A stretch of DNA of 64,000 nucleotides from Pseudomonas sp. SJZ074. GTDB lineage: Bacteria; Pseudomonadota; Gammaproteobacteria; Pseudomonadales; Pseudomonadaceae. Shown here piece after piece: positions 27,835 to 38,171 of this stretch. The position numbers and the translations under genes are program-made. The stretch covers positions 62,001 to 126,000 of the forward strand of contig NZ_VIUE01000003.1 of assembly GCF_007828215.1 (NCBI RefSeq). The letters run 5' to 3'. Within the stretch, counting starts at the first letter, position 1. The number at the start of each line of letters is the position of its first letter. The notes under the pieces were generated by a model. It was not told where the DNA came from and did not search any database. It saw only the letters and a list, made by a program, of their open reading frames with translations.

Positions 27835-29100
27835 ATGAAACGTCGTAGCTTGATCAAGGCTTTTACACTCTCGGCCAGCATTGCCGCGATGGGCATGGCC
27901 TGGACCGTCCAGGCCGCCGAAACCATCAAGGTCGGCATCCTGCATTCACTGTCCGGAACCATGGCGATTTCCGAGACGTCCCTCAAGGACATGGCGCTGA
28001 TGACCATCGACGAAATCAATGCCAAGGGTGGTGTGAACGGCAAGCAGCTCGAAGCGGTGGTCGTGGACCCGGCCTCGAACTGGCCACTATTTGCGGAAAA
28101 AGGCCGCCAGTTGCTGACCCAGGACAAGGTCGCCGTGGTGTTCGGCTGCTGGACGTCGGTGTCGCGCAAATCCGTGCTGCCGGTGTTCGAAGAGCTCAAT
28201 GGCCTGCTGTTCTATCCGGTGCAATACGAAGGCGAAGAGATGTCGCCGAACGTGTTCTACACCGGCGCAGCGCCGAACCAGCAGGCGATTCCGGCGGTGG
28301 AATACCTGATGAGCGAAGAAGGTGGCAGCGCCAAGCGCTATTTCCTGCTGGGCACCGACTACGTCTACCCGCGCACCACCAACAAGATCCTACGGGCGTT
28401 CCTGCACTCCAAGGGTGTGGCGGACAAGGACATCGAAGAGGTCTATACCCCGTTCGGCCACAGCGACTACCAGACCATCGTGGCGAGCATCAAGAAGTTC
28501 TCGGCTGGCGGCAAGACCGCAGTCATATCCACAGTCAACGGCGACTCCAACGTGCCGTTCTACAAGGAACTGGCCAACCAGGGCCTGAAAGCCACCGACG
28601 TACCGGTGGTGGCGTTCTCGGTGGGCGAAGAGGAGTTGCGCGGCATCGACACCAAGCCACTGGTGGGCAACCTGGCGGCATGGAACTACTTCGAATCCGT
28701 GGATAACCCGGCGAACAAGAAATTTGTCGATGCCTGGAAAGCGTATGCCAAGGCCAAGAACCTACCGGGCGCCGACAAGGCCGTGACCAACGACCCGATG
28801 GAGGCTACCTACGTCGGTATCCACATGTGGGCCCAAGCGGTCGAGAAAGCCAAGTCCACCGACGTCGACAAAGTCCGCGAAGCCCTCGCCGGCCAGACCT
28901 TCGCCGCGCCATCGGGCTACACCCTGACCATGGACAAGACCAACCACCACCTGCACAAGCCAGTGATGATCGGCGAGATCCAGGCCGACGGTCAGTTCAA
29001 CGTGGTCTGGCAGACCGAAGGCCCGATCCGCGCGCAACCGTGGAGCCCGTTCATCGCCGGCAACGACAAGAAGCCCGACTATGCGGTGAAGGGTAACTGA
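27835..29100 (+). CDS. urtA: Urea ABC transporter substrate-binding protein
   Basis: A 421-residue periplasmic protein with a signal peptide (LIKAFTLSASIAAMGMAWTVQA) and the start of the mature form ETIKVGILHSLSGTMAISET, diagnostic of UrtA among the branched-chain-type binding proteins. VVFGCWTSVSRKSVLPV and LFYPVQYEGEEMSPNVFYTG are further family blocks. It captures urea for UrtBCDE. The start at 27835 follows ACGGAG; an open frame upstream at 27694 is not used. Expected to be sigma-54 controlled. Confidence 0.95.
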   Translation: MKRRSLIKAFTLSASIAAMGMAWTVQAAETIKVGILHSLSGTMAISETSLKDMALMTIDEINAKGGVNGKQLEAVVVDPASNWPLFAEKGRQLLTQDKVAVVFGCWTSVSRKSVLPVFEELNGLLFYPVQYEGEEMSPNVFYTGAAPNQQAIPAVEYLMSEEGGSAKRYFLLGTDYVYPRTTNKILRAFLHSKGVADKDIEEVYTPFGHSDYQTIVASIKKFSAGGKTAVISTVNGDSNVPFYKELANQGLKATDVPVVAFSVGEEELRGIDTKPLVGNLAAWNYFESVDNPANKKFVDAWKAYAKAKNLPGADKAVTNDPMEATYVGIHMWAQAVEKAKSTDVDKVREALAGQTFAAPSGYTLTMDKTNHHLHKPVMIGEIQADGQFNVVWQTEGPIRAQPWSPFIAGNDKKPDYAVKGN

Positions 29101-29149
29101 GCCCATGGGTGTTGGCCCGAGCATCGAACTCTGACCGACACAAATCCCT

Positions 29150-29238
29150 TGTGGGAGCGGGCTTGCTCGCGAATGCGGTAGATCATCCAGAGCAAATGTG
29201 ACTGACCCACCGCATTCGCGAGCAAGCCCGCTCCCACA
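29150..29238. repeat. REP inverted pair
   Basis: GTGGGAGCGGGCTTGCTCGCG and its reverse complement flank GAATGCGGTAGATCATC and its imperfect complement, in the urtA-urtB gap. The element probably forms a stable hairpin that could set urtA messenger levels above those of urtBCDE. Confidence 0.8.
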
Positions 29239-29264
29239 AAGCAAGACTGCGCAAGGCCGAGCAT

Positions 29265-30767
29265 ATGCCCACTGCCCTTTACCATCTGATTATCGCCCTG
29301 GTGATGTTACTGCCGCTGGGAGCCCACGCCGGCGACGCCGAAGATTTCGTCGCCGCCAACCCGACCCAGCAGGCCAAACTGCTGGAAACCTGGGCTGCGC
29401 AGCCCGAGCCCGGACGTGTCGAACTGCTCAACGCCTTGCAACAAGGGCAGTTGACCGTCGACGGCCAACCCAAGACCCTGCGCCTGAACAACCGCTTGCG
29501 CGGGCTGGTCGAAACCGCCCTCGCCAGTCACCAATTGCTCGCCAGTGATCCCGGCATGCGCCTGGGCGCCGCGCAGCAACTGCAAAAAAGTGCCCGCCCC
29601 ACGCAACTGGCCTTTCTCGACCGGCAGTTGGCCGGTGAGCAAGACGAAGATGTTCACGCCGCCCTGAGCCTGGCCCTGGCGAACCTGCAACTGGTGGACG
29701 CCAACCCGAACGTGCGCATGGCCGCCGTCCGCCTGCTGGGGGAAACCGGCGATCCACTGGCCCGCACCCGCCTGGAAGGGCTGCTCGAACCCGGCGTCGA
29801 AACCGATGCCGCTGTGCGCACCGCCGCCGAAACCAGCCTGGGCCAGGTCAAGCGCAAGCTCCTGGTGGGCGAGTTGCTGGGCCAGGCGTTCAGCGGCATG
29901 TCCCTGGGCTCGATCCTGCTGCTAGCCGCCCTCGGCCTGGCGATTACCTTCGGCCTGCTGGGGGTGATCAATATGGCCCACGGCGAGATGCTGATGCTCG
30001 GCGCGTACTCCACATACGTCGTGCAGATGCTGTTCCAGCGCTTCGCCCCGAGCGCCATCGAGTTCTATCCGCTGATTGCCCTGCCGGTGGCATTTTTCAT
30101 CACCGCCGCCATCGGCATGGCCCTGGAGCGCACGGTGATCCGGCATCTTTACGGACGGCCACTGGAAACCCTGCTCGCCACCTGGGGCATCAGCCTGATG
30201 CTGATCCAACTGGTGCGCCTGGTGTTCGGTGCGCAGAACGTCGAAGTCGCCAACCCGGCCTGGCTCTCGGGCGGAATCCAGGTGTTGCCGAACCTGGTGC
30301 TGCCGTACAACCGCATCGTGATCATCGCCTTCGCCTTGTTCGTGGTGGTGCTGACCTGGTTGTTGCTGAACAAGACCCGCCTGGGCCTGAACGTGCGCGC
30401 AGTGACCCAGAACCGCAACATGGCCGCCTGCTGCGGCGTGCCCACCGGCCGCGTGGACATGCTCGCCTTCGGTCTCGGCTCGGGCATCGCCGGGCTCGGC
30501 GGCGTGGCCCTGAGCCAGATCGGCAACGTCGGCCCGGACCTGGGCCAGAGCTACATCATCGATTCGTTCCTGGTGGTGGTGCTCGGCGGCGTCGGACAGT
30601 TGGCCGGCAGCGTATCCGCCGCGTTCGGCCTGGGCATCGCCAACAAAATTCTCGAACCGCAGATCGGCGCCGTGCTCGGAAAGATCCTGATCCTCGCGCT
30701 GATCATTCTGTTCATCCAGAAGCGTCCGCAAGGCCTCTTCGCGCTCAAAGGACGGGTAATCGACTGA
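29265..30767 (+). CDS. urtB: Urea ABC transporter permease UrtB with long N-terminal extension
   Basis: A 500-residue protein. Residues 1-22 are a signal or anchor, and residues about 25-195 are a helical, HEAT-like extension that includes a second processing-like region. From about residue 200 the protein is a LivH-type permease (LGLAITFGLLGVINMAHGEMLMLGAY, later GFGLGSGIAGLGGVALSQIGNVGPDLG-type block). The extension is normal in proteobacterial UrtB. It overlaps urtC by one base (TGATG). Confidence 0.93.
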   Translation: MPTALYHLIIALVMLLPLGAHAGDAEDFVAANPTQQAKLLETWAAQPEPGRVELLNALQQGQLTVDGQPKTLRLNNRLRGLVETALASHQLLASDPGMRLGAAQQLQKSARPTQLAFLDRQLAGEQDEDVHAALSLALANLQLVDANPNVRMAAVRLLGETGDPLARTRLEGLLEPGVETDAAVRTAAETSLGQVKRKLLVGELLGQAFSGMSLGSILLLAALGLAITFGLLGVINMAHGEMLMLGAYSTYVVQMLFQRFAPSAIEFYPLIALPVAFFITAAIGMALERTVIRHLYGRPLETLLATWGISLMLIQLVRLVFGAQNVEVANPAWLSGGIQVLPNLVLPYNRIVIIAFALFVVVLTWLLLNKTRLGLNVRAVTQNRNMAACCGVPTGRVDMLAFGLGSGIAGLGGVALSQIGNVGPDLGQSYIIDSFLVVVLGGVGQLAGSVSAAFGLGIANKILEPQIGAVLGKILILALIILFIQKRPQGLFALKGRVID

Positions 30768-31846
30768 TGAACCAGCCCCTGATGCTCACGGCCACGCAAA
30801 AGGCCGGTCCCAAAGTCACTCTCGTCGTCGGCGCGCTGATCCTGGCCGTGCTGCTGAGCCTGCCGTTGCTGTCGCTGCTGGCGGCGGATAATCCGCTGCA
30901 CGTCTCGGCCTACACCCTGACCCTGGTGGGTAAGATTCTCTGCTACGCCATCGTCGCCCTGGCACTGGACCTGGTCTGGGGCTACGCCGGTTTGCTCTCC
31001 CTGGGCCACGGCCTGTTCTTCGCCCTGGGCGGCTACGCCATGGGCATGTACTTGATGCGCCAGGCCGCCGGAGATGGCTTGCCGGCGTTCATGACCTTCT
31101 TGTCGTGGACCGAGTTGCCCTGGTACTGGGCCGGTACCGACAACTTTCTCTGGGCCTTGTGCCTGGTGGTCCTGGCGCCGGGGCTACTGGCGTTGCTGTT
31201 CGGTTTCTTCGCCTTTCGTTCGCGGATCAAGGGCGTGTATTTCTCGATCATGACCCAGGCCCTGACCTTCGCCGGAATGTTGCTGTTCTTCCGCAACGAA
31301 ACCGGGTTCGGTGGCAACAACGGCTTCACCAGTTTCCGCTCGATCCTGGGCTTCGGCATCACCGAGCCAGGCACCCGGGCGGCGCTGTTCCTGGCCACCG
31401 TGCTGTTGCTGGTGACGAGCCTGTTCATCGGCTGGCGGCTGGCCCGCAGCAAGTTCGGCCGGGTGCTGACCGCCCTGCGGGACGCGGAAAACCGCCTGAT
31501 GTTCTGCGGTTACGATCCCCGGGGTTTCAAGCTGTTCGTCTGGGTCTTGAGCGCGGTCCTGTGCGGTCTGGCCGGGGCGTTGTATGTGCCACAGGTGGGC
31601 ATTATCAACCCCAGCGAAATGTCACCGACCAACTCCATCGAGGCTGCCGTGTGGGTGGCGCTCGGCGGGCGCGGCACACTGATCGGGCCGCTGCTGGGCG
31701 CCGGCGTGGTCAACGGCATGAAGAGCTGGTTCACCGTGGCCTTCCCGGAGTACTGGCTGTTTTTCCTGGGTGCGCTGTTCATCGTGGTGACTCTATACCT
31801 GCCCAAGGGCGTGGTGGGCCTGCTGAAGAAACGAGGCGAACAATGA
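30767..31846 (+). CDS. urtC: Urea ABC transporter permease UrtC
   Basis: A 359-residue LivM-type permease with about ten helices; ALDLVWGYAGLLSLGHGLFFALGGYAMGMYLM is the family-specific N-terminal region (only part quoted positions 65-95), with later GLAGALYVPQVGIINPSEM. With UrtB it makes the membrane channel for urea. The stop overlaps the urtD start (ATGA), so translation is coupled. Confidence 0.93.
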   Translation: MNQPLMLTATQKAGPKVTLVVGALILAVLLSLPLLSLLAADNPLHVSAYTLTLVGKILCYAIVALALDLVWGYAGLLSLGHGLFFALGGYAMGMYLMRQAAGDGLPAFMTFLSWTELPWYWAGTDNFLWALCLVVLAPGLLALLFGFFAFRSRIKGVYFSIMTQALTFAGMLLFFRNETGFGGNNGFTSFRSILGFGITEPGTRAALFLATVLLLVTSLFIGWRLARSKFGRVLTALRDAENRLMFCGYDPRGFKLFVWVLSAVLCGLAGALYVPQVGIINPSEMSPTNSIEAAVWVALGGRGTLIGPLLGAGVVNGMKSWFTVAFPEYWLFFLGALFIVVTLYLPKGVVGLLKKRGEQ

Positions 31847-32712
31847 GAATCACAGCGAGTGCCGAATTCATGCTCGAACCGGTTTTCTTTCCAACCGACC
31901 CCAACAAGGACGCCGGCAGTAGCCGCGACGCCATCGGCCTCGGCCAGGCCGCGGGCGAAGGCCTGAATACCCGTCACGGCACGATCCTGACCCTGGAAGA
32001 CATCAGCGTCAGCTTCGACGGTTTCAAGGCCCTGAACGATCTGAACCTGTACATCGGTGTCGGCGAACTGCGTTGCATCATCGGTCCCAATGGCGCGGGC
32101 AAGACCACGCTGATGGACGTCATCACCGGCAAGACCCGTCCGAGTCATGGCAAGGCCTGGTTTGGCGAAACCCTCGACCTGACCGGCATGAGCGAAGTGC
32201 AGATCGCCCAGGCCGGTATCGGCCGCAAGTTCCAGAAACCCACGGTGTTCGAAGCCCTGAGCGTGTTCGAGAACCTGGAGTTGGCGTTGAAAACCGATAA
32301 GTCAGTATGGGCCAGCCTGCGGGCGAAGCTGACCGGCGAGCAGCACGACCGTATCAATGAAGTGCTGGAGACCATTCGCCTCACGCCATCGGTCAGCCGC
32401 GCCGCCGGGCTGCTGTCCCACGGACAGAAGCAGTTCCTGGAGATCGGCATGCTGCTGGTCCAGGACCCACAATTGCTATTGCTCGACGAACCCGTGGCGG
32501 GCATGACCGACGCCGAAACCGACTTCACCGCCGAGCTGTTCAAATCCCTGGCGGGCAAACATTCGCTGATGGTGGTGGAACATGACATGGGCTTCGTCGG
32601 CACCATCGCCGACCACGTTACCGTGCTGCATCAGGGCAGCGTGCTGGCCGAAGGATCGCTGGAACAGGTCCAGGCCGATGAACGGGTCGTTGAAGTTTAT
32701 TTGGGAAGATGA
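31843..32712 (+). CDS. urtD: Urea ABC transporter ATPase UrtD
   Basis: A 289-residue LivG-type ATPase with Walker A GPNGAGKTT, a Q-loop in GRKFQKPTVFEALSV, a degenerate signature LSHGQKQFLEIG and Walker B LLLLDEPVAGMTDAE. The sequence SHGQKQ in place of SGGQ is normal for UrtD. The frame continues upstream through urtC to 31105, but the ATG at 31843 overlaps the urtC stop and is the genuine start. Confidence 0.93.
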   Translation: MRITASAEFMLEPVFFPTDPNKDAGSSRDAIGLGQAAGEGLNTRHGTILTLEDISVSFDGFKALNDLNLYIGVGELRCIIGPNGAGKTTLMDVITGKTRPSHGKAWFGETLDLTGMSEVQIAQAGIGRKFQKPTVFEALSVFENLELALKTDKSVWASLRAKLTGEQHDRINEVLETIRLTPSVSRAAGLLSHGQKQFLEIGMLLVQDPQLLLLDEPVAGMTDAETDFTAELFKSLAGKHSLMVVEHDMGFVGTIADHVTVLHQGSVLAEGSLEQVQADERVVEVYLGR

Positions 32713-32720
32713 ATCGGCCA

Positions 32721-32808
32721 GCTTCGAGCTACAAGCTTCAAGCGGCAAGTGAAGCAAGCCCTACACAGTCCCGCTCTTACTTGTCGCTTGAAGCTTGCCG
32801 CTTGAAGC
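32721..32808. repeat. Imperfect 30-bp inverted repeat (CTTGAAGCTTGCCGCTTGAAGC type)
   Basis: The arms 32721-32750 and 32779-32808 are reverse complements with a few mismatches around a 28-bp loop. GCTTCAAGCGGCAAGT on the left is matched twice in overlapping form on the right. It is an intergenic palindrome distinct from the REP family and may weaken readthrough between urtD and urtE. Confidence 0.65.
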
Positions 32809-32826
32809 CCTACGAACGGAGTTCAA

Positions 32827-33525
32827 ATGTTACAGGTCCAACACCTTCATCAATACTACGGCGGCAGCCACATCCTGCGGGGCCTGTCTTTCGACGCCAA
32901 GGTCGGCGAAGTGACGTGCCTGCTGGGCCGCAACGGCGTGGGCAAGACCACCCTGCTCAAATGCCTGATGGGCCTGTTGCCGGCCAAGGAAGGCGCGGTG
33001 AGTTGGGAAGGCAAGGCCATCACCGCGTTCAAACCGCACCAACGGGTGCAGGCCGGCATCGCCTACGTGCCCCAGGGCCGGGAAATTTTCGGACGGCTGA
33101 CGGTGGAAGAAAACCTGCTGATGGGCCTGTCGCGCTTTCCCGGCGCCGAAGCCAAGGAAGTGCCGGCATTCATCTACGAATTGTTCCCGGTATTGCTGCA
33201 GATGAAACAACGTCGTGGCGGGGACCTGTCCGGCGGCCAGCAACAGCAGCTCGCCATTGGCCGGGCCCTGGCCAGTCGTCCACGACTGCTGATTCTCGAC
33301 GAGCCCACCGAAGGCATCCAGCCCTCGGTGATCAAGGAAATCTGCGTGGTGATCAAGAAGCTGGCGGCCCGGGGCGACATGGCAATTTTGCTGGTGGAGC
33401 AGTTCTACGACTTCGCCGCCGAGTTGGCCGATCAGTACCTGGTGATGTCCCGGGGCGAGATCGTGCAGCAGGGGCGCGGAGAAAACATGGAAGCCGAGGG
33501 TGTGCGCGGGCTGGTTACGATCTAG
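32827..33525 (+). CDS. urtE: Urea ABC transporter ATPase UrtE
   Basis: A 232-residue LivF-type ATPase with Walker A GRNGVGKTT, signature LSGGQQQQLAIGRAL, Walker B LLILDEPTEGIQPSV and a VEQFYDFA switch region. RNGVGKTT in place of SNGAGKST is the UrtE form. It pairs with UrtD to drive urea import. The preceding 114 bp contain the 30-bp inverted repeat; AACGGAG supplies the ribosome binding site. Confidence 0.93.
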   Translation: MLQVQHLHQYYGGSHILRGLSFDAKVGEVTCLLGRNGVGKTTLLKCLMGLLPAKEGAVSWEGKAITAFKPHQRVQAGIAYVPQGREIFGRLTVEENLLMGLSRFPGAEAKEVPAFIYELFPVLLQMKQRRGGDLSGGQQQQLAIGRALASRPRLLILDEPTEGIQPSVIKEICVVIKKLAARGDMAILLVEQFYDFAAELADQYLVMSRGEIVQQGRGENMEAEGVRGLVTI

Positions 33526-33555
33526 TCTGTAGCGTCCGGACAATAATCAGAAATC

Positions 33556-34398
33556 ATGAATCTACCTCTCTCTGTACCTGCCCTGTTCACGCCCTGCTGG
33601 CACGCCGAGCTGGAATTGGCTTATGCCCGCTTCAGCGACAGCACGCGCCCGGTACAGCGCCGCCATAAAGGCCCGCTGCGGGTGCAAAAGCATTTGTACG
33701 CCGAAGGGCCCGAGGTGTGCCAACACATCATCGTCCACCCGCCCGGTGGCATTGCTGGCGGTGACCGGTTGGCGATCTCGGCTCACGTCGGTTCCGGCGC
33801 CTGGGCACAACTGACCAGCCCCGGCGCGGCCAAGTGGTACCGCGCTGCCGGCCCGGCGTACCAACAGCTGACCCTGAGCGTGGCACCCGGCGCGACCCTG
33901 GAATGGCTGCCACAGGAAACCATCGTCTTCAGCGCGGCCCAGGCCGAACTCAGCACCAGCATCGACCTGCACGGCGATGGCCGGCTCTTCTACTGGGACG
34001 TGGTTGCCCTGGGCCGGCCCGCCAGCGGCGAGCGCTTTGACCTGGGACACTTTCAATCGCGGCTGGATATTCGCCGCGACGGCCAACTGCTGTGGCATGA
34101 GCGCCAGCGCATTGTCGGCGACGACGGACTGCTCGACTCGCCAATCGGCCTGGGCGGCGACCCGGTATTCGCAACGCTGCTGGTGACCGGCGAGATCGAC
34201 AGCGCGCTGCTGGAACGGTGTCGTTCCCTGGGCCATGCCGTGCGTGGGGACCTGACGCAGTTGCCTGGTCTGGTGGTGGCGCGGTGTCTGGCGAGCGAGG
34301 CGTTGCTGGCGCGGGGATGGTTGATTGAATTGTGGCGACTGCTGCGCCCGGCGGTGCTGGGGCGAGAAGCGGTGCCACCTCGGATCTGGAGTACCTGA
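33556..34398 (+). CDS. ureD: Urease accessory protein UreD
   Basis: A 280-residue protein with the UreD blocks [31 protein letters not shown] N-terminal region, [14 protein letters not shown] and [11 protein letters not shown]. UreD binds apo-urease and, with UreF and UreG, inserts the two nickel ions and the lysine carbamate. It follows urtE by 30 bp and is probably transcribed with the urt genes, though a REP pair separates it from ureA. Confidence 0.92.
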   Translation: MNLPLSVPALFTPCWHAELELAYARFSDSTRPVQRRHKGPLRVQKHLYAEGPEVCQHIIVHPPGGIAGGDRLAISAHVGSGAWAQLTSPGAAKWYRAAGPAYQQLTLSVAPGATLEWLPQETIVFSAAQAELSTSIDLHGDGRLFYWDVVALGRPASGERFDLGHFQSRLDIRRDGQLLWHERQRIVGDDGLLDSPIGLGGDPVFATLLVTGEIDSALLERCRSLGHAVRGDLTQLPGLVVARCLASEALLARGWLIELWRLLRPAVLGREAVPPRIWST

Positions 34399-34408
34399 AT
34401 TGCTTTTC

Positions 34409-34499
34409 TGTGGGAGCGGGCTTGCTCGCGAATACGGGCTCACATCAAACAGTTGAGTTGGCTGACACACCGTCTTCGCGAGCAAGCCCGCTCCCACAG
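34409..34499. repeat. REP inverted pair
   Basis: TGTGGGAGCGGGCTTGCTCGCGAA and its reverse complement lie between ureD and ureA, about 50 bp before the ureA start. Confidence 0.8.
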
Positions 34500-34549
34500 A
34501 GGTACATGTTTTTAGCCCAATTTATTTATCTGCCCTTTATGGATGACAC

Positions 34550-34852
34550 ATGGACCTGACCCCACGCGAAAAAGACAAACTGCTGATCTTCACCGCCGGC
34601 CTCGTCGCCGAACGACGGTTGGCCCGTGGCTTGAAACTCAATTACCCGGAGGCCATGGCCTACATTTCCGCGGCCCTGCTCGAAGGCGCCCGGGACGGTC
34701 AGACCGTGGCCGAGTTGATGCATTACGGCACCACCCTACTGAGTCGCGAACAGGTGATGGAAGGCATCCCGGAAATGATCCCGGAGATTCAGGTCGAAGC
34801 GACATTTCCCGACGGCACCAAACTGGTCACCGTCCATCAACCCATCGCCTGA
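34550..34852 (+). CDS. ureA: Urease gamma subunit
   Basis: A 100-residue subunit starting [20 protein letters not shown], with [11 protein letters not shown] and the C-terminal [15 protein letters not shown], all diagnostic. It is a structural part of the (UreABC)3 enzyme that hydrolyses urea to ammonia and carbamate. The ribosome binding site is weak (GGATGAC). The AT-rich leader after the REP pair may carry its own promoter. Confidence 0.95.
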   Translation: MDLTPREKDKLLIFTAGLVAERRLARGLKLNYPEAMAYISAALLEGARDGQTVAELMHYGTTLLSREQVMEGIPEMIPEIQVEATFPDGTKLVTVHQPIA

Positions 34853-34861
34853 GGCCACGCC

Positions 34862-36238
<1,377 letters not shown>

Positions 36239-36262
36239 GTCATAGGGTGTCTGCACTGGCCC

Positions 36263-36328
36263 TTTCGCGAGCAAGCCCGCTCCCACAGGTGCCCACATTC
36301 CAGTGTGGGAGCGGGCTTGCTCGCGAAC
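36263..36328. repeat. REP inverted pair, opposite orientation
   Basis: Here the outward arms come first: TCGCGAGCAAGCCCGCTCCCACA and then its reverse complement with only about 18 bp between, in the ureB-ureC gap. Confidence 0.8.
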
Positions 36329-36379
36329 TGTGAGCGACAGCGAACAGCCTCAAACTCAATTGAATTCCAAGGCGAGCAC

Positions 36380-38080
36380 ATGAAGATTTCAAGACAAGCC
36401 TACGCCGACATGTTCGGCCCCACCGTCGGCGACAAGGTCCGCCTGGCCGATACCGAGCTGTGGCTCGAAGTGGAAAAGGACTTCACCACCTACGGTGAAG
36501 AAGTGAAATTCGGCGGCGGCAAGGTGATTCGCGACGGCATGGGCCAGGGCCAACTGTTGGCCGCCGAGGTCGTCGACACCTTGATCACCAACGCGCTGAT
36601 CATCGACCACTGGGGCATCGTCAAGGCCGATGTCGGCCTCAAGGACGGGCGCATCGCCGCCATCGGCAAGGCCGGCAACCCGGACATCCAACCCGATGTG
36701 ACCATCGCCATCGGCGCCAGCACCGAAGTGATTGCCGGCGAAGGCATGATCCTAACGGCTGGCGGTGTCGACACCCACATCCACTTCATCTGCCCACAGC
36801 AGATCGAAGAGGCCTTGATGAGCGGCGTCACCACCATGATCGGTGGCGGCACGGGGCCGGCTACCGGGACCAACGCCACCACCTGCACCTCCGGCCCGTG
36901 GCACCTGGCGCGCATGCTCCAGGCCGCCGACGCCTTCCCGATGAACATCGGCCTCACCGGCAAGGGCAACGCCAGCCTGCCGGAGCCCTTGATCGAACAG
37001 GTCAAGGCCGGCGCCATCGGTCTGAAGCTGCACGAAGACTGGGGCACCACCCCGGCAGCCATCGACAACTGCCTGAACGTGGCCGACCAGTACGACGTGC
37101 AGGTGGCGATCCACACCGACACCCTCAACGAATCCGGCTTCGTGGAAACCACCCTGGGCGCCTTCAAGGGGCGCACCATCCATACCTATCACACCGAAGG
37201 CGCCGGTGGCGGTCATGCGCCGGACATCATCAAGGCCTGTGGTTTCCCTAACGTGTTACCCAGCTCCACCAACCCGACCCGACCGTTCACCCGCAACACC
37301 ATCGACGAACACCTGGACATGCTGATGGTCTGTCACCACCTGGACCCGAGCATCGCCGAAGACGTGGCGTTCGCCGAAAGCCGTATCCGCCGCGAAACCA
37401 TCGCGGCCGAAGACATCCTCCATGACCTCGGCGCGTTTTCGATGATCAGTTCCGACAGCCAGGCCATGGGCCGCGTCGGTGAGGTCATCCTCCGCACTTG
37501 GCAAACCGCAGACAAGATGAAGAAACAACGCGGCGCCCTGCCCGGCGACGGCGAAGGCAACGACAACTTCCGCATCAAGCGCTACATCGCCAAATACACC
37601 ATCAACCCGGCGATCACCCATGGCATCAGCCATGAAGTGGGCTCCATCGAAGTAGGCAAGTGGGCCGACCTGGTGCTGTGGCGCCCGGCGTTCTTCGGCG
37701 TCAAGCCGACGCTGATCCTCAAGGGCGGAGCGATTGCCGCGAGCCTGATGGGCGACGCCAACGCCTCGATTCCGACACCGCAACCGGTGCACTACCGACC
37801 GATGTTCGCAAGTTTCGGCGGCTCGCGGCATGCCACCAGCCTGACCTTCATCAGCCAGGCGGCCGCCGAGGCGGGGTTGCCGGAACAACTGGGGCTTAAG
37901 AAACGAGTCGCCGTGGTCAAAGGCTGCCGCGACGTGCGCAAGACCGACCTGATCCACAACGACTACCTGCCGAGCATCGACGTCGATCCGCAGACTTACC
38001 AGGTCAAGGCCGATGGCGTGTTGCTGTGGTGCGAACCGGCCGACGTGCTGCCGATGGCACAACGTTATTTCCTGTTTTGA
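36380..38080 (+). CDS. ureC: Urease alpha (catalytic) subunit
   Basis: A 566-residue catalytic subunit. Nickel ligands are present: the HIH pair in [14 protein letters not shown], the carbamylated lysine in GLKLHEDWG, and later histidines. The mobile flap has the conserved cysteine in [10 protein letters not shown], and [10 protein letters not shown] carries the Asp ligand. Length is normal. The in-frame start at 36305 lies inside the REP element; the ATG at 36380 gives [19 protein letters not shown]. Unlike in many gammaproteobacteria, ureEFG do not follow directly. Confidence 0.96.
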   Translation: MKISRQAYADMFGPTVGDKVRLADTELWLEVEKDFTTYGEEVKFGGGKVIRDGMGQGQLLAAEVVDTLITNALIIDHWGIVKADVGLKDGRIAAIGKAGNPDIQPDVTIAIGASTEVIAGEGMILTAGGVDTHIHFICPQQIEEALMSGVTTMIGGGTGPATGTNATTCTSGPWHLARMLQAADAFPMNIGLTGKGNASLPEPLIEQVKAGAIGLKLHEDWGTTPAAIDNCLNVADQYDVQVAIHTDTLNESGFVETTLGAFKGRTIHTYHTEGAGGGHAPDIIKACGFPNVLPSSTNPTRPFTRNTIDEHLDMLMVCHHLDPSIAEDVAFAESRIRRETIAAEDILHDLGAFSMISSDSQAMGRVGEVILRTWQTADKMKKQRGALPGDGEGNDNFRIKRYIAKYTINPAITHGISHEVGSIEVGKWADLVLWRPAFFGVKPTLILKGGAIAASLMGDANASIPTPQPVHYRPMFASFGGSRHATSLTFISQAAAEAGLPEQLGLKKRVAVVKGCRDVRKTDLIHNDYLPSIDVDPQTYQVKADGVLLWCEPADVLPMAQRYFLF

Positions 38081-38103
38081 ACCGGTGCAGTTCTTGTGCT
38101 GTT

Positions 38104-38142
38104 CCCGTGGCGAAGGAGCTTGCGCCCTCGCCACGGGTTTTC
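38104..38142 (+). terminator. Terminator of the urease structural operon, REP-derived
   Basis: CCCGTGGCGAAGGAGCTTGCGCCCTCGCCACGGG forms a hairpin of good stability followed by TTTTC, 24 bp past ureC. The stem sequence resembles the GGCGAGGGAGCTTGC repeat type, so a REP half has been recruited as terminator. Confidence 0.7.
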
Positions 38143-38171
38143 ATTGCCTGAGCTGACCCGGCCGGGTCAGC

